Assembly: GCF_030140925.1 (NCBI RefSeq)
Contig: NZ_JARBWD010000001.1
Span: forward strand, 558,001 to 622,000
Origin: Parerythrobacter aestuarii
Lineage (GTDB): Bacteria > Pseudomonadota > Alphaproteobacteria > Sphingomonadales > Sphingomonadaceae
Direction of reading: 5' to 3'
DNA length: 64,000 nucleotides
The notes under the pieces are model-generated. The model was not told the DNA's origin. It saw only the letters and a list, made by a program, of their open reading frames with translations, and made no database searches. A program made the position numbers and the translations under genes. Positions within the stretch are counted from its first letter, which is position 1, and every line of letters begins with the position of its first letter. Shown here in pieces: positions 24,993-32,872 of the stretch.

Positions 24993-27202
24993 CAGCAGAC
25001 CTCCGGCACGACGGGGATGGGGGTTCCCTGGCCGCCCCAGCCGCCACCGCCAATGCTTTCAACCGAGCCGGCGGGGCCGTTGGGGTCCTGCGACAGAACG
25101 ACTTCGGCCAGGTCTGGCAGCATCCAGCGTTCCAGCGCCACCGACTGCAGCCCGCTGCCTTCCTGAGGAAGCAAGACCCACGAAGTCCCGTCGGAAGAGC
25201 GTTCGAACAGGTTCACGCCATAGACGGCTTCGATCCCGTCCAGCCGCGCAATGATGACTTCGAGCTCAAGGTTCGTGATCGTCCGTCCCAAAGCCCAGCC
25301 GGTGCCTTCGCGCCCACCGGGTTCCACAGGGGCCAGGAACAGTCGCAAGGATTCCTCAATCGCTGCCAGAACCTTGTCAGGCTCCGCACCATCCCGGACC
25401 TTGATTGCGGCACTGACAGAGACGGGTTTGTATTCCGGGCCGATCACATGCAGCTCGGTCCCGATCAGGCGGCGCGGATCGAGATAGTCCTGCACCGCCT
25501 GCAGCATAGCGCGGTCGGGCCTCGGGGTAGCAGCATTGAGGTGCTTGGGCCGAGGAACGACCATCACGGAAACCGCACCAGCGACGTTCGACAGGCGTTG
25601 ATAAGGCTTGAACCGGGGCAACACTTCGACCCGGGCGATATCGACGCCGGGCGTTAGTGGTGCGAGGTCCTTGTAGTCCTTCTCTGTCACCGCCCGGTCG
25701 CCATGGCGCAGGAATCCCGGAAGGCGGGTTTCCGCCTGCGCAAGTGTTTCAGCGTCCTCACCGCCAACTGTCGGGGTTGGTTGTCCGGCGCTGAGACGCG
25801 GGTGGCTGATCGCATCGATCGATTGTGCGGGCAGGTTGCCTACGCGCCCACCGCCGTGGCGCAGCTGCGTGGCCCGAACCTTGGCACCGCGTGGCGGTAC
25901 CTTGCCGGTGACGCCGTTGCCGAACCGGACCAGCCCTGCCTCGGCATCGAGCTGGTAGACCTGGTCGTGCCGAGCATGCCCCCCGAGATAGTCGGTCCGT
26001 GTCCATGTCTCGTAGGCTCCGTCAGCCCGCTGGACATCGAGTACGAAACTGTCGGCATCGACCTGCTGCGCGGGCAATTGCATCACCTGGTCCGAGCCGC
26101 TGGTGGTTGCCCCCAGCACGATATTGCGCAGCGAGCGCTGCTGTATGATCTCGACGCTGTTGATGCCCAGCCACGACAGGTTGAGTGTCTCGGCGCGTTC
26201 GCGCGGGGCCATGCGGATCCAGCCGACCAACCGCGCCGCAATGGCTTCGTCATCAATCCGCGGTGGCCGGTCGCCAACTCCGGCGAGGACATCGATATCA
26301 GGATCGTTCTCGGGCAAGCCGATGTCGCCGGCATCGGGCAGCACCATGCGCAACACGCCCGATTGTGTGAACCCACGCGTCGAATTGGCAATCGGCGGGG
26401 CTAGCGTGGTGTACGCAGGGAGGCCATCGGGCCGCACCTGTTTGGTCGGCATTTGCCAGACCCAGTTCTCCGCCCGCGGCTTGGGTGCATCGATCGACTG
26501 CGCTTCCAGTGGCACCTCGGCCTGCGGAGCGAAGCCGATGTTGAGCAATAGCGGTTGGTTGCCGTTGCGGGTGAAGACCCGGTCACGGAACGCCGCCTTG
26601 TCCTCCGGTGGCTCGGGAGCCAGCAAGGCGACCCACAGGCTCTGATCGAGCGTGTCGCGGGCGATGTCGAAGCCTTCGGGCTTGGCCTTGCCATTGGCGA
26701 ACAGCGGTGTCGTGACATAGGGCGCGGAGCTTTGCAGGTCATAGACCGCCTGCAACGACTGCTGGATGCCTTCTACCGTGCTCGATTCCTCAGTGGTGGG
26801 CAGACGCTTGACGTAGACAGCGCCGCTAACCGGCAGGACATAGCCCGCGTCTACGGTTTCGAACTCGACCGGCCCTTTTACGAGCGTGCGTGCCGGGACC
26901 TCGGCGATGGCGGTGTCCTTGGGCGTCGCGTGCCGCAATTGCAGCAGCCCGCGCGCCGGGGTCGCCGGCCGCATCGGCATGTCGAGCAGGCGCAGGAACA
27001 TCAGCCGCTGCCGTTCAGGCAACAGGTTGATGCGGTAGAGCAGCTTGTCGCCCATCCATGCGAACAGGTCGATCAGCGCGCGCCCGGGATCTCCCGGAGC
27101 GGGGTTGCGCCATTCCGGGGTATGCGCCGGAATCTGCCGGATCATTTCGTCGGCCAGCTGCTCGGCGGTCTGATCATGCAAATTGTAGAAGGGTATCGGC
27201 AT
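24992..27202 (-). CDS. Baseplate protein, gpJ/gp47-like (Afp11-type)
   Basis: A 736-residue putative baseplate assembly protein. The N-terminus has the typical TPEWRNPAPGDPGRALIDLF then LLYRINLLPERQRLMFLRLL pattern. The C-terminal half shows the baseplate-J core (HGGGRVGNLPAQSI, ETRLPGFLRHGDRAVTEKDY, DIARVEVLPR, ISAAIKV-like VSAAIKVRDG). Together with gp25 and gpI it builds the wedge that triggers sheath contraction. It lies 3 bases after the gp25-like gene and shares a base with the gpI-like gene. The length fits eCIS gpJ homologues, which are longer than those of phage P2. Confidence 0.88.
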   Translation of the reverse strand: MPIPFYNLHDQTAEQLADEMIRQIPAHTPEWRNPAPGDPGRALIDLFAWMGDKLLYRINLLPERQRLMFLRLLDMPMRPATPARGLLQLRHATPKDTAIAEVPARTLVKGPVEFETVDAGYVLPVSGAVYVKRLPTTEESSTVEGIQQSLQAVYDLQSSAPYVTTPLFANGKAKPEGFDIARDTLDQSLWVALLAPEPPEDKAAFRDRVFTRNGNQPLLLNIGFAPQAEVPLEAQSIDAPKPRAENWVWQMPTKQVRPDGLPAYTTLAPPIANSTRGFTQSGVLRMVLPDAGDIGLPENDPDIDVLAGVGDRPPRIDDEAIAARLVGWIRMAPRERAETLNLSWLGINSVEIIQQRSLRNIVLGATTSGSDQVMQLPAQQVDADSFVLDVQRADGAYETWTRTDYLGGHARHDQVYQLDAEAGLVRFGNGVTGKVPPRGAKVRATQLRHGGGRVGNLPAQSIDAISHPRLSAGQPTPTVGGEDAETLAQAETRLPGFLRHGDRAVTEKDYKDLAPLTPGVDIARVEVLPRFKPYQRLSNVAGAVSVMVVPRPKHLNAATPRPDRAMLQAVQDYLDPRRLIGTELHVIGPEYKPVSVSAAIKVRDGAEPDKVLAAIEESLRLFLAPVEPGGREGTGWALGRTITNLELEVIIARLDGIEAVYGVNLFERSSDGTSWVLLPQEGSGLQSVALERWMLPDLAEVVLSQDPNGPAGSVESIGGGGWGGQGTPIPVVPEVC

Positions 27203-27205
27203 GGC

Positions 27206-27625
27206 TCAGCTTCCCAAGGCAAAATCGAAATGGAATTGATGCGCGGTGCCTGTGCGCTTGATGCGATAGGCGAGCTCGACCCGCACGGCGTCGGGCCGGC
27301 CTTCGATCTCCCACACATCGACCGCGTCGAGCATGATCCGGCGCTCCCAACGGTCGACCGACTTCTGCACCAGGTCGCGGATGCGACGCCGCGACCCCAG
27401 GGTGTTGGGCTGATGCAGCATGACCTCGAGCCCGGCACCGAAGCTCGGCTGGAGCAGCATCTCGCCGGGCTGGGTAAGCAGGATCACCTTGATCTGGTCG
27501 CGGATCGAGCGGTCGAGATCGGGATAGAGCAAACTGCCTGCGATAGGCGTGGGCGACAGCGGCCAACCCAACTGGAGCCGGGGAAGATGCGAGGGGCGTG
27601 GGGCGAGGAGGGGCTTGGCGCTCAT
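27206..27625 (-). CDS. Baseplate wedge protein, gp25-like (Afp9-type)
   Basis: A 139-residue protein of the gp25/IraD fold. Visible are DLDRSIRDQIKVILLTQPGE, then the conserved FGAGLEVMLHQPN and the closing beta-hairpin (RRIMLDAVDVWEIEGR, VRVELAYRI). In T4 and in eCIS, gp25 forms the core bundle that joins baseplate wedges to the sheath. Its start ATG directly follows the upstream stop codon, and the gpJ-like gene starts 3 bases after its end. That order (gp25, gpJ, gpI) matches known contractile systems. Confidence 0.9.
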   Translation of the reverse strand: MSAKPLLAPRPSHLPRLQLGWPLSPTPIAGSLLYPDLDRSIRDQIKVILLTQPGEMLLQPSFGAGLEVMLHQPNTLGSRRRIRDLVQKSVDRWERRIMLDAVDVWEIEGRPDAVRVELAYRIKRTGTAHQFHFDFALGS

Positions 27626-29203
27626 CTATCCACTCACCTTCTTCGGGAAGGGGATGCAGATGCGGATGAACGGCAACCACCAGAACAGGATGTGAAACAG
27701 CGACAGGAAGATCTGCAGCACTATGAACGCACAGATCGTGATGATCGGGATCGAGAAGCCGCAGATCATGCCCCAGCCGAGCTTGTCGGCTGGCTGTTCG
27801 CCTTCCATCAGCTTGTCGAGCTTGAGCCCCGACATGAACTTCTGGATGTCTTCCGGTACCTTGAATGCGACATTGGGCATTATTTTACCCTTGAGACCCG
27901 TAGGGCTTGGAAGTTCGATGATCTTGGGAGGGGCTTCGCCGCCTTCGTACCAGGGCACGATGGTGACGTCGGGGCGCGGCTCGGTCCACACCGTCTGCGG
28001 TGGGCAACCGCAGTCGGACCGATCGACCCGGACGAATGCCTGGAGTTCGTACTGCGCGTCGAGGTTCTGGTAGCGTGTTTCTCCCGGGCTCAGCTCGGCC
28101 CAGCGCGCTTGCACCGCCTCCAGCGCCGCTTCGACGATATCGGTCTCTTGCGCCTGGGTGAAGGAAGGCCAGCTGATCGGCAGCGGCTGGTGCGTGATGG
28201 CAGGGTTGCGCTCCACCAGCGACTGGTTGGCGGTCTTGAGGAAGTCATAGAAATCTGTGTTGGTGGTCTGCCCGTGCAGCTTGACGCTATAGCGCCCCAA
28301 TTCAGTGCGAAGCGCAGCGCCGGGCGGGTCTTCGAGGAACAGGCCGGTTTCCTGCGAGAGATAGCGCAGTGCTGACAACACGACATCGAGCGAGGCTGAC
28401 GGATTGGCGGCACTGGCAGTGAGGACTGTTTGATTGGCGGCTGGAGCAATCGGAGCTTCGTCATCCTTTCGCGCGGTGCTCCACAGCAAGCTGGGCAGGC
28501 GTTCGCGAATGTCGCCTTCCGAGAAGGGCGCAGACGGTGCCGCATCCTCTTCGGAACGCTCCTCAGACGTAACCGGCAGGTAGCCATAGAGGATGGTCTT
28601 GCCAAGCTTCCTGCAGAGTTCGTCAGGCGCAGCGAAGAGCGGGGTGAAGCTCTCGCTCGCGTCCTGCTCTTCGCTGGAGAGGCCGGTGGCTCTGGACAGT
28701 ACCTTGCTGTTGCGGCCCTGAGCAGCAAGCTGTCGATATTCCGCAGAGACATCGGGGGCAAAGCGCCCAGTGCCGCCTGTCACAGGTCTCCAGCCGAGGA
28801 TCTTTCCTTCGCGGGTCTTCCAGCCATAGAGGCCGGAGGCATAGGTCGCATAAGTGTCGCCCGGACCCGCAGCATTGGCTTCAGCCGCGCTGACATTTCG
28901 GCGCATGGTGACCCCAGCACCCAGGATCTTCTTCGGGTCGAGCCGCGGCATGCCTTCGACTTCGCAGGCGACTTCGACGGCCACGAGGTTGAAGGCCCGG
29001 TGGACCGGCTGAAACAACCGCCCGTTACGCGCGCCAAAGGCATCGCGAGGGCCGAGCGCCTGCCGCCCTTCGTCGGTTTCCAGGCGGGTCAGGAACCAGC
29101 CAAGGAAGTCCTGCTCGATAATCGACAGGACCGTGGGCCCGGAAGTATCGGAGGAAAGGCCAGGCAAAGACAGGCCGCGCAATATGACGGGATGCCCTAC
29201 CAT
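27626..29203 (-). CDS. eCIS-associated protein with C-terminal membrane segment, unknown function
   Basis: A 525-residue protein of unrecognised family. The N-terminal domain begins PVILRGLSLPGL and carries an acidic centre. A CGCP motif lies near residue 395. The C-terminus (about residues 476-515) is strikingly hydrophobic (MICGFSIPIITICAFIVLQI continuing for about 20 more residues), with room for one or two membrane helices before a basic KKVSG end. This is unusual for a soluble particle component and suggests a membrane anchor or docking factor. I chose ATG 29203, which overlaps the spike gene by 7 bases; the longer open frame upstream is a reading-frame shadow of that gene. Confidence 0.7.
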   Translation of the reverse strand: MVGHPVILRGLSLPGLSSDTSGPTVLSIIEQDFLGWFLTRLETDEGRQALGPRDAFGARNGRLFQPVHRAFNLVAVEVACEVEGMPRLDPKKILGAGVTMRRNVSAAEANAAGPGDTYATYASGLYGWKTREGKILGWRPVTGGTGRFAPDVSAEYRQLAAQGRNSKVLSRATGLSSEEQDASESFTPLFAAPDELCRKLGKTILYGYLPVTSEERSEEDAAPSAPFSEGDIRERLPSLLWSTARKDDEAPIAPAANQTVLTASAANPSASLDVVLSALRYLSQETGLFLEDPPGAALRTELGRYSVKLHGQTTNTDFYDFLKTANQSLVERNPAITHQPLPISWPSFTQAQETDIVEAALEAVQARWAELSPGETRYQNLDAQYELQAFVRVDRSDCGCPPQTVWTEPRPDVTIVPWYEGGEAPPKIIELPSPTGLKGKIMPNVAFKVPEDIQKFMSGLKLDKLMEGEQPADKLGWGMICGFSIPIITICAFIVLQIFLSLFHILFWWLPFIRICIPFPKKVSG

Positions 29204-29877
29204 ATGTTGCCCGCCCCCGGTGTGTAGGTGCTGGCGACGACTGTGGTCGCGATCATGGTGTCGCACTGGACGACGCCGGAGAACTTGGAGAGCCCGGCGT
29301 TGACTGTCACCATGCCGGAATTCACTTCGATCGTGCTGGCATCGATGGTGACCTTGGCTCCGGTCTGGACGCTGACGCCAGATGGTTCGATGATCATCGA
29401 GCCCGAGCCATTGGTAACTTCGACCTTGGTCCCGGCATCGGTCACCACGACCTTGACGCCACCGGCGGTCTCCATGGTGATTTCCGAACCACCGCTTTCG
29501 TCCATCAGGATTTGCGTGCCGCCGCTGCCGGTCAGCGCCCACCGCTTGACCGCGCCGCCATCGACGGGCTCCTCGGCCGGTGTGGCCTCGCCGGTGTAGA
29601 GTGCGCCCAGCACGATCGGGTAATTCCGGTCACCGGCAACGAAACCAACCACCACCTGATGCCCGACATCGGGCAACATCACCGCGCCGTGTCCATTGCC
29701 GGCAAATGGTGCGATCACCCTGGCCCAGATTGACGAGTCCTGGTTTTCCGGCCCGTCAAAGCCGTGGAGCTTGACCTGGACGCGATAGACGCCCTGTGGA
29801 TCGTCGACATTGATCACTTCGCCATAGGCAAGCGACATACCGGCAATGGTGCTGGCAAGAGGGGTGTGGACGGTCAT
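29197..29877 (-). CDS. Central spike protein, gpV/gp5/VgrG-C-like (Afp8-type)
   Basis: A 226-residue baseplate spike. Residues 15-95 form the OB-fold of phage baseplate assembly protein V (YGEVINVDDPQGVYRVQVKL, IWARVIAPFAGNGHGAVMLP, GHQVVVGF, YPIVLGALY). Residues 105-220 form a repetitive beta-helix (ITMETAGGVKVVVTDAG, VEVTNGSG, VSVQTGAKVTIDAS) that would make the piercing needle. In Afp/PVC the gp27-like and gp5-like parts are fused in one VgrG-type protein; here they are two adjacent genes separated by a single base. No PAAR tip gene was found in the window. Confidence 0.88.
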   Translation of the reverse strand: MTVHTPLASTIAGMSLAYGEVINVDDPQGVYRVQVKLHGFDGPENQDSSIWARVIAPFAGNGHGAVMLPDVGHQVVVGFVAGDRNYPIVLGALYTGEATPAEEPVDGGAVKRWALTGSGGTQILMDESGGSEITMETAGGVKVVVTDAGTKVEVTNGSGSMIIEPSGVSVQTGAKVTIDASTIEVNSGMVTVNAGLSKFSGVVQCDTMIATTVVASTYTPGAGNIW

Positions 29878-29878
29878 C

Positions 29879-30970
29879 TCATCCTCCCCAGAACGCGCAT
29901 TCAGCGCGGAAATCGGTCACATAGCCGCTGCCGTCGCGGCTGAAGTGATGTTGGGCGTGAGTAACGTAGTAGGTATTCTCGAAGCGCGGGCCGACACCGG
30001 ACACTTCGAGCAGCGTTCCGACCCGCAGGCTGGGATCGCCGGTGATCGTGCCTTCGGCGCAAACGAAGCGGCGCTGGCGGGCCGAGTGCATGGCATCGGC
30101 AATCGCTTGCCCCTCTTCCTGCGTTGAAACCGCAATCTCGCCGATGTGTTCGGAACGGGCAGAGAAATGCTCGTCGAGGAACTCGTGCCCCTTGCGGCCA
30201 TGCCCGGCGCCGGACTGCACACCGGCACCACTGGTGACATCGAAGCCGGCATTGGCGGCATGATCCCAGCCCGACAGCGTCACTTCGCTGACCTGGTCGG
30301 CCAAGTCGGCGAGTGCGCGAAAGCACGTCAGTGTCTGGCCGAACTCGACTTCGCGCGTGCCGCGATCAACCAGTGCGCGCGGCGAGATGTGGAGTTCGGT
30401 ACCGACAATCTGGAAGTCGACATCGAAGCGGGCGCACACGCGGCGCAGGAAGCCGAGGTCGGTCTCGTTCGCCTGCACTTCCTGCGGGATGCTCATGTCG
30501 AGTTCGGCAGCAACCACGGTCAGCCCGCTTTCCTGCGCGACGGCATCAACGAGGTCTCCAAGCGTTACGTCCGTGAATAACTTGGTCCGCCGCTGCAGCC
30601 GGGCGCTCTGGAGCTTGTCTTCGGCGAGCACGATCAGCTGAGGGGTGGTCGCACCGTCCATCACCAGTTCGAGGCCGGTGATCTGACCGTGGAAGATTTC
30701 CTGGGGATCGTGGTTGGGACCGGTCACCACCCGGATTTCAGCGCCCAGCGACAGCGTGGTGTTGGACGATGTTTCGAACGGCATCTCATTGCCAGAATTT
30801 TCGACATTGGCAGCGTTCTTGAAGCTCATTTCCAGCGACGACAGCCCGCCCTCGCTTTCCGTCATCTCCATCGCCTGCAGCAGCAGTGCGGCCATGACGT
30901 CTTCTTCGCCATCAACCTCCAACCGGGGGATGGCATTGTAGAAGAGGAGGGATTCGCTCGGTTGAGTCAT
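29879..30970 (-). CDS. Baseplate hub protein, gpD/gp27-like (late control D family)
   Basis: A 363-residue hub protein. It has the late-control-D pattern: an N-terminal barrel (PRLEVDGEEDVMAALLLQAM, FHGQITGLELV), LIVLAEDKLQSARLQRRTK, TLGDLVDAVAQESGLT and ETDLGFLRRVCARFDVDFQI, followed by a second barrel. It joins the tail tube to the spike encoded next. Splitting of hub and spike resembles P2-like tails and many eCIS loci, in contrast to fused VgrG of type VI secretion. It starts 9 bases after the small DUF5908-like gene. Confidence 0.88.
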   Translation of the reverse strand: MTQPSESLLFYNAIPRLEVDGEEDVMAALLLQAMEMTESEGGLSSLEMSFKNAANVENSGNEMPFETSSNTTLSLGAEIRVVTGPNHDPQEIFHGQITGLELVMDGATTPQLIVLAEDKLQSARLQRRTKLFTDVTLGDLVDAVAQESGLTVVAAELDMSIPQEVQANETDLGFLRRVCARFDVDFQIVGTELHISPRALVDRGTREVEFGQTLTCFRALADLADQVSEVTLSGWDHAANAGFDVTSGAGVQSGAGHGRKGHEFLDEHFSARSEHIGEIAVSTQEEGQAIADAMHSARQRRFVCAEGTITGDPSLRVGTLLEVSGVGPRFENTYYVTHAQHHFSRDGSGYVTDFRAECAFWGG

Positions 30971-30979
30971 GCCGCCCCC

Positions 30980-31150
30980 TCAATCCGCTCGCAGCCGCTG
31001 AGCGCGTGCTTCGGAACGGCGAATCTGGGCGATGATCCGCCGCGTTTCGACGGTGGCATCACCTGGTTGTTCGGTGGGTGGCTGGGCAGTCTTGGTCGGA
31101 GCCACCGGCTTGATGGCTTCGGCTGTCACTTCCTCGATGATTACCGGCAT
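30980..31150 (-). CDS. Small eCIS protein, DUF5908-like
   Basis: A 56-residue protein starting MPVIIEEVTAEAIKPVAP, with a Pro/Thr-rich middle and a basic helical end (RRIIAQIRRSEARAQRL). Small proteins beginning MPxEIxEL/V (DUF5908) sit between the LysM/CIS-tube gene and the hub gene in many eCIS loci, and this one has the same position and opening. The ATG at 31150 lies 4 bases after the upstream stop; the upstream extension of the frame is not used because it overlaps that gene. Function unknown, possibly a baseplate accessory. Confidence 0.65.
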   Translation of the reverse strand: MPVIIEEVTAEAIKPVAPTKTAQPPTEQPGDATVETRRIIAQIRRSEARAQRLRAD

Positions 31151-31154
31151 CGGC

Positions 31155-32390
31155 TCAGCCCTCCCCGAATGTAATGGATGTGCCGACCTTGGCCGACAGG
31201 CTGCCGCCGCTTTCCACCTTGAGCGCACCACCGAGCGAAGCGGAGCCGGTGGTGGCGGTCTTGGCGACAGTGACAGTGGGCAGCTTGACCGGTTTCAGCT
31301 CGAGCTTCGGTGGCTTGGTGGAGAGTCCGGAGAAGGCTCCCGTCGTGCCTCCTGCAGTAAATCCTGCGCCTGCAGACAGTCCCCCCCCGATGCTCGCGCC
31401 GGCGCTGGCTCCAAAACTTGCCCCTGCCGAAACACCCAGGCTGGCTCCTGCAGAGGCTCCGAAACCTGCCCCCGCAGACACGCCGAATCCGGCCCCTGCC
31501 GATGCTCCAAAGCCAACGCCTCCGGAGACACCAAAACCCGCCCCGGCCGATGCGCCGATCCCGATGCCGGCTCCCGCGCTAATACCCCCACCGATGCCCC
31601 CACCGATTCCGGCGCTGAGGCCTCCGCCGAGGCCTGCCCCAAGGCTCGCACCGGCTTGGGCGAAGGCAGCCGCGGCACGGCCGAGCTTGCCTGATTTCTC
31701 CGGCAAGGCGACCTTGTCGACATTGGGCTGGCGCGGGTCTTCGACCCCATTGGCCGCTGCGGCGGCATTGTCCATGGGGGCATTGGGATCGACCGATTGC
31801 TCGACCGCACCGGAGGCGAAGGGATCGTTGTTGACCGCATCGTTGGAATAGGGACCAGCGTCATTGCCTTCGCTGTCTTTCTTCTGGCGCGGGTCGAAAC
31901 TGCGCTCCTGCTGGGTCAGCGAAATCGAGACTTTGGCCCGCAATGGCACGCCATCGTGCGAGAAGAATTCAAGCGTCTCGGAATAGCTGTCCATATAGCC
32001 CTGGAAGACAATCGCCCCCCAGTCGAACTCGACCACCATCGGCGGTGGCAGCGGGTCGCCGCGTTCGACTTCACGAGTGATGTCGAGTGGCTTGAGGAAC
32101 TTGGCGACTTCATGCGTTCTCTGGCGAACATCGACCCCGGTGTCAGTGGTGTCGAACTGCAACTCCAGGCTCAGCTGGGCTGAGGCTTCGTCGACCAGCT
32201 GGGTCGGGCTGTCGCCGGAGCTTTCCTTGAAGTTGTTGGACAGCGAGATGTCGAGCGTTTCGGGGTTGAACTGGACTTCGATGGCCGCCGCATCCTTGTC
32301 CGCTTCGGACAGCTGGGCACCGTCCTGGTCGGTGACCGGCTTGAGCTTGGCGTGGACGACATTCACGCCCTGTCCGGCATCGTCGCTCAT
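31155..32390 (-). CDS. CIS tube-associated protein (Afp7-like) with Gly/Ala/Ser repeat tail
   Basis: A 411-residue protein. The N-terminal domain (about residues 30-195) has the CIS-tube/LysM-protein pattern (AIEVQFNPETLDISLSNNF, LSLELQFDTTDTGVDVR, MVVEFDWGAIVFQGYMDS). In Afp7/Pvc7 this domain links the tube to the baseplate hub and is usually followed by a LysM domain. Here no LysM is seen. Instead residues about 255-345 are an octapeptide-type repeat (GFGASAGA, GFGVSAGA and similar) that is glycine-zipper or silk-like, followed by a short Lys/Val-rich end. ATGA overlap with the tube 2 gene. Confidence 0.8.
   Translation of the reverse strand: MSDDAGQGVNVVHAKLKPVTDQDGAQLSEADKDAAAIEVQFNPETLDISLSNNFKESSGDSPTQLVDEASAQLSLELQFDTTDTGVDVRQRTHEVAKFLKPLDITREVERGDPLPPPMVVEFDWGAIVFQGYMDSYSETLEFFSHDGVPLRAKVSISLTQQERSFDPRQKKDSEGNDAGPYSNDAVNNDPFASGAVEQSVDPNAPMDNAAAAANGVEDPRQPNVDKVALPEKSGKLGRAAAAFAQAGASLGAGLGGGLSAGIGGGIGGGISAGAGIGIGASAGAGFGVSGGVGFGASAGAGFGVSAGAGFGASAGASLGVSAGASFGASAGASIGGGLSAGAGFTAGGTTGAFSGLSTKPPKLELKPVKLPTVTVAKTATTGSASLGGALKVESGGSLSAKVGTSITFGEG
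31365..31640 (-). repeat. In-gene 24-base-period repeat coding for a Gly/Ala/Ser octapeptide
   Basis: Imperfect tandem repeats inside the Afp7-like gene. The coded unit is approximately [GS]-[FLI]-G-[AV]-S-[AG]-G-[AV], present at least six times in a row, flanked by more irregular GIGGG-type runs. Base-level identity between copies is high (for example CCTGCCGAAACACCC-like stretches on the plus strand), so the copy number may vary by slippage. Confidence 0.75.
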
Positions 32391-32872
32391 GCAGCGCTCC
32401 CTTCCAGCAGCTTCATGCCTTCATGATTGAGGTGCAGCTCCTCGATTCCGATCTCGCTGGAGGAGGAGGACAGGTCAGCGGCCTTGAGCTTGATCGGCAG
32501 GCAGTTGGCGAACTCCCAGCTCATTTGGCCCGAGCCGGTGACATCCTCGGCCGCGCCCAGCATCACCACGCGGGCATTGAGGCGATAGGCATAGGCCCCG
32601 TTCGCAACCCCCTGGAACCAGGTCCACAAGCCCCGGTCCGATGTCATCCCGCGCTTGAGCACCAGCGTGGCGAAAGTGGTCTTTCCGGCGCGGTGAATCT
32701 CGCCCCAGTTGCGCCCGCCTTCAGTAATGGTGTGCGGCTCCATGCTGGCATCGAAGCCGGCGACTTCGGAGAACTGGCCCGAGCAGATTGGTTGCGCCGC
32801 GCCCGAAGACGGATCGTCGATCGTAGTGCTGTGAAAATCGACCCGGAAGCGGAACAGCGGGAGAAAGCTCAT
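32387..32872 (-). CDS. Tube protein 2, gp19-like (Afp5-type)
   Basis: A 161-residue tail-tube-family protein: FRFRVDFHS, then SGQFSEVAGFDASMEP, TFATLVLKRGMTSDRGLWTW and the closing strand IGIEELHLNHEGMKLL. This pattern is that of T4 gp19-like tube proteins. Being next to the CIS-tube protein and hub genes, it is probably the first ring joining tube to baseplate (as Afp5) and not the bulk tube. It overlaps both neighbours by 4 bases. Confidence 0.88.
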   Translation of the reverse strand: MSFLPLFRFRVDFHSTTIDDPSSGAAQPICSGQFSEVAGFDASMEPHTITEGGRNWGEIHRAGKTTFATLVLKRGMTSDRGLWTWFQGVANGAYAYRLNARVVMLGAAEDVTGSGQMSWEFANCLPIKLKAADLSSSSSEIGIEELHLNHEGMKLLEGSAA

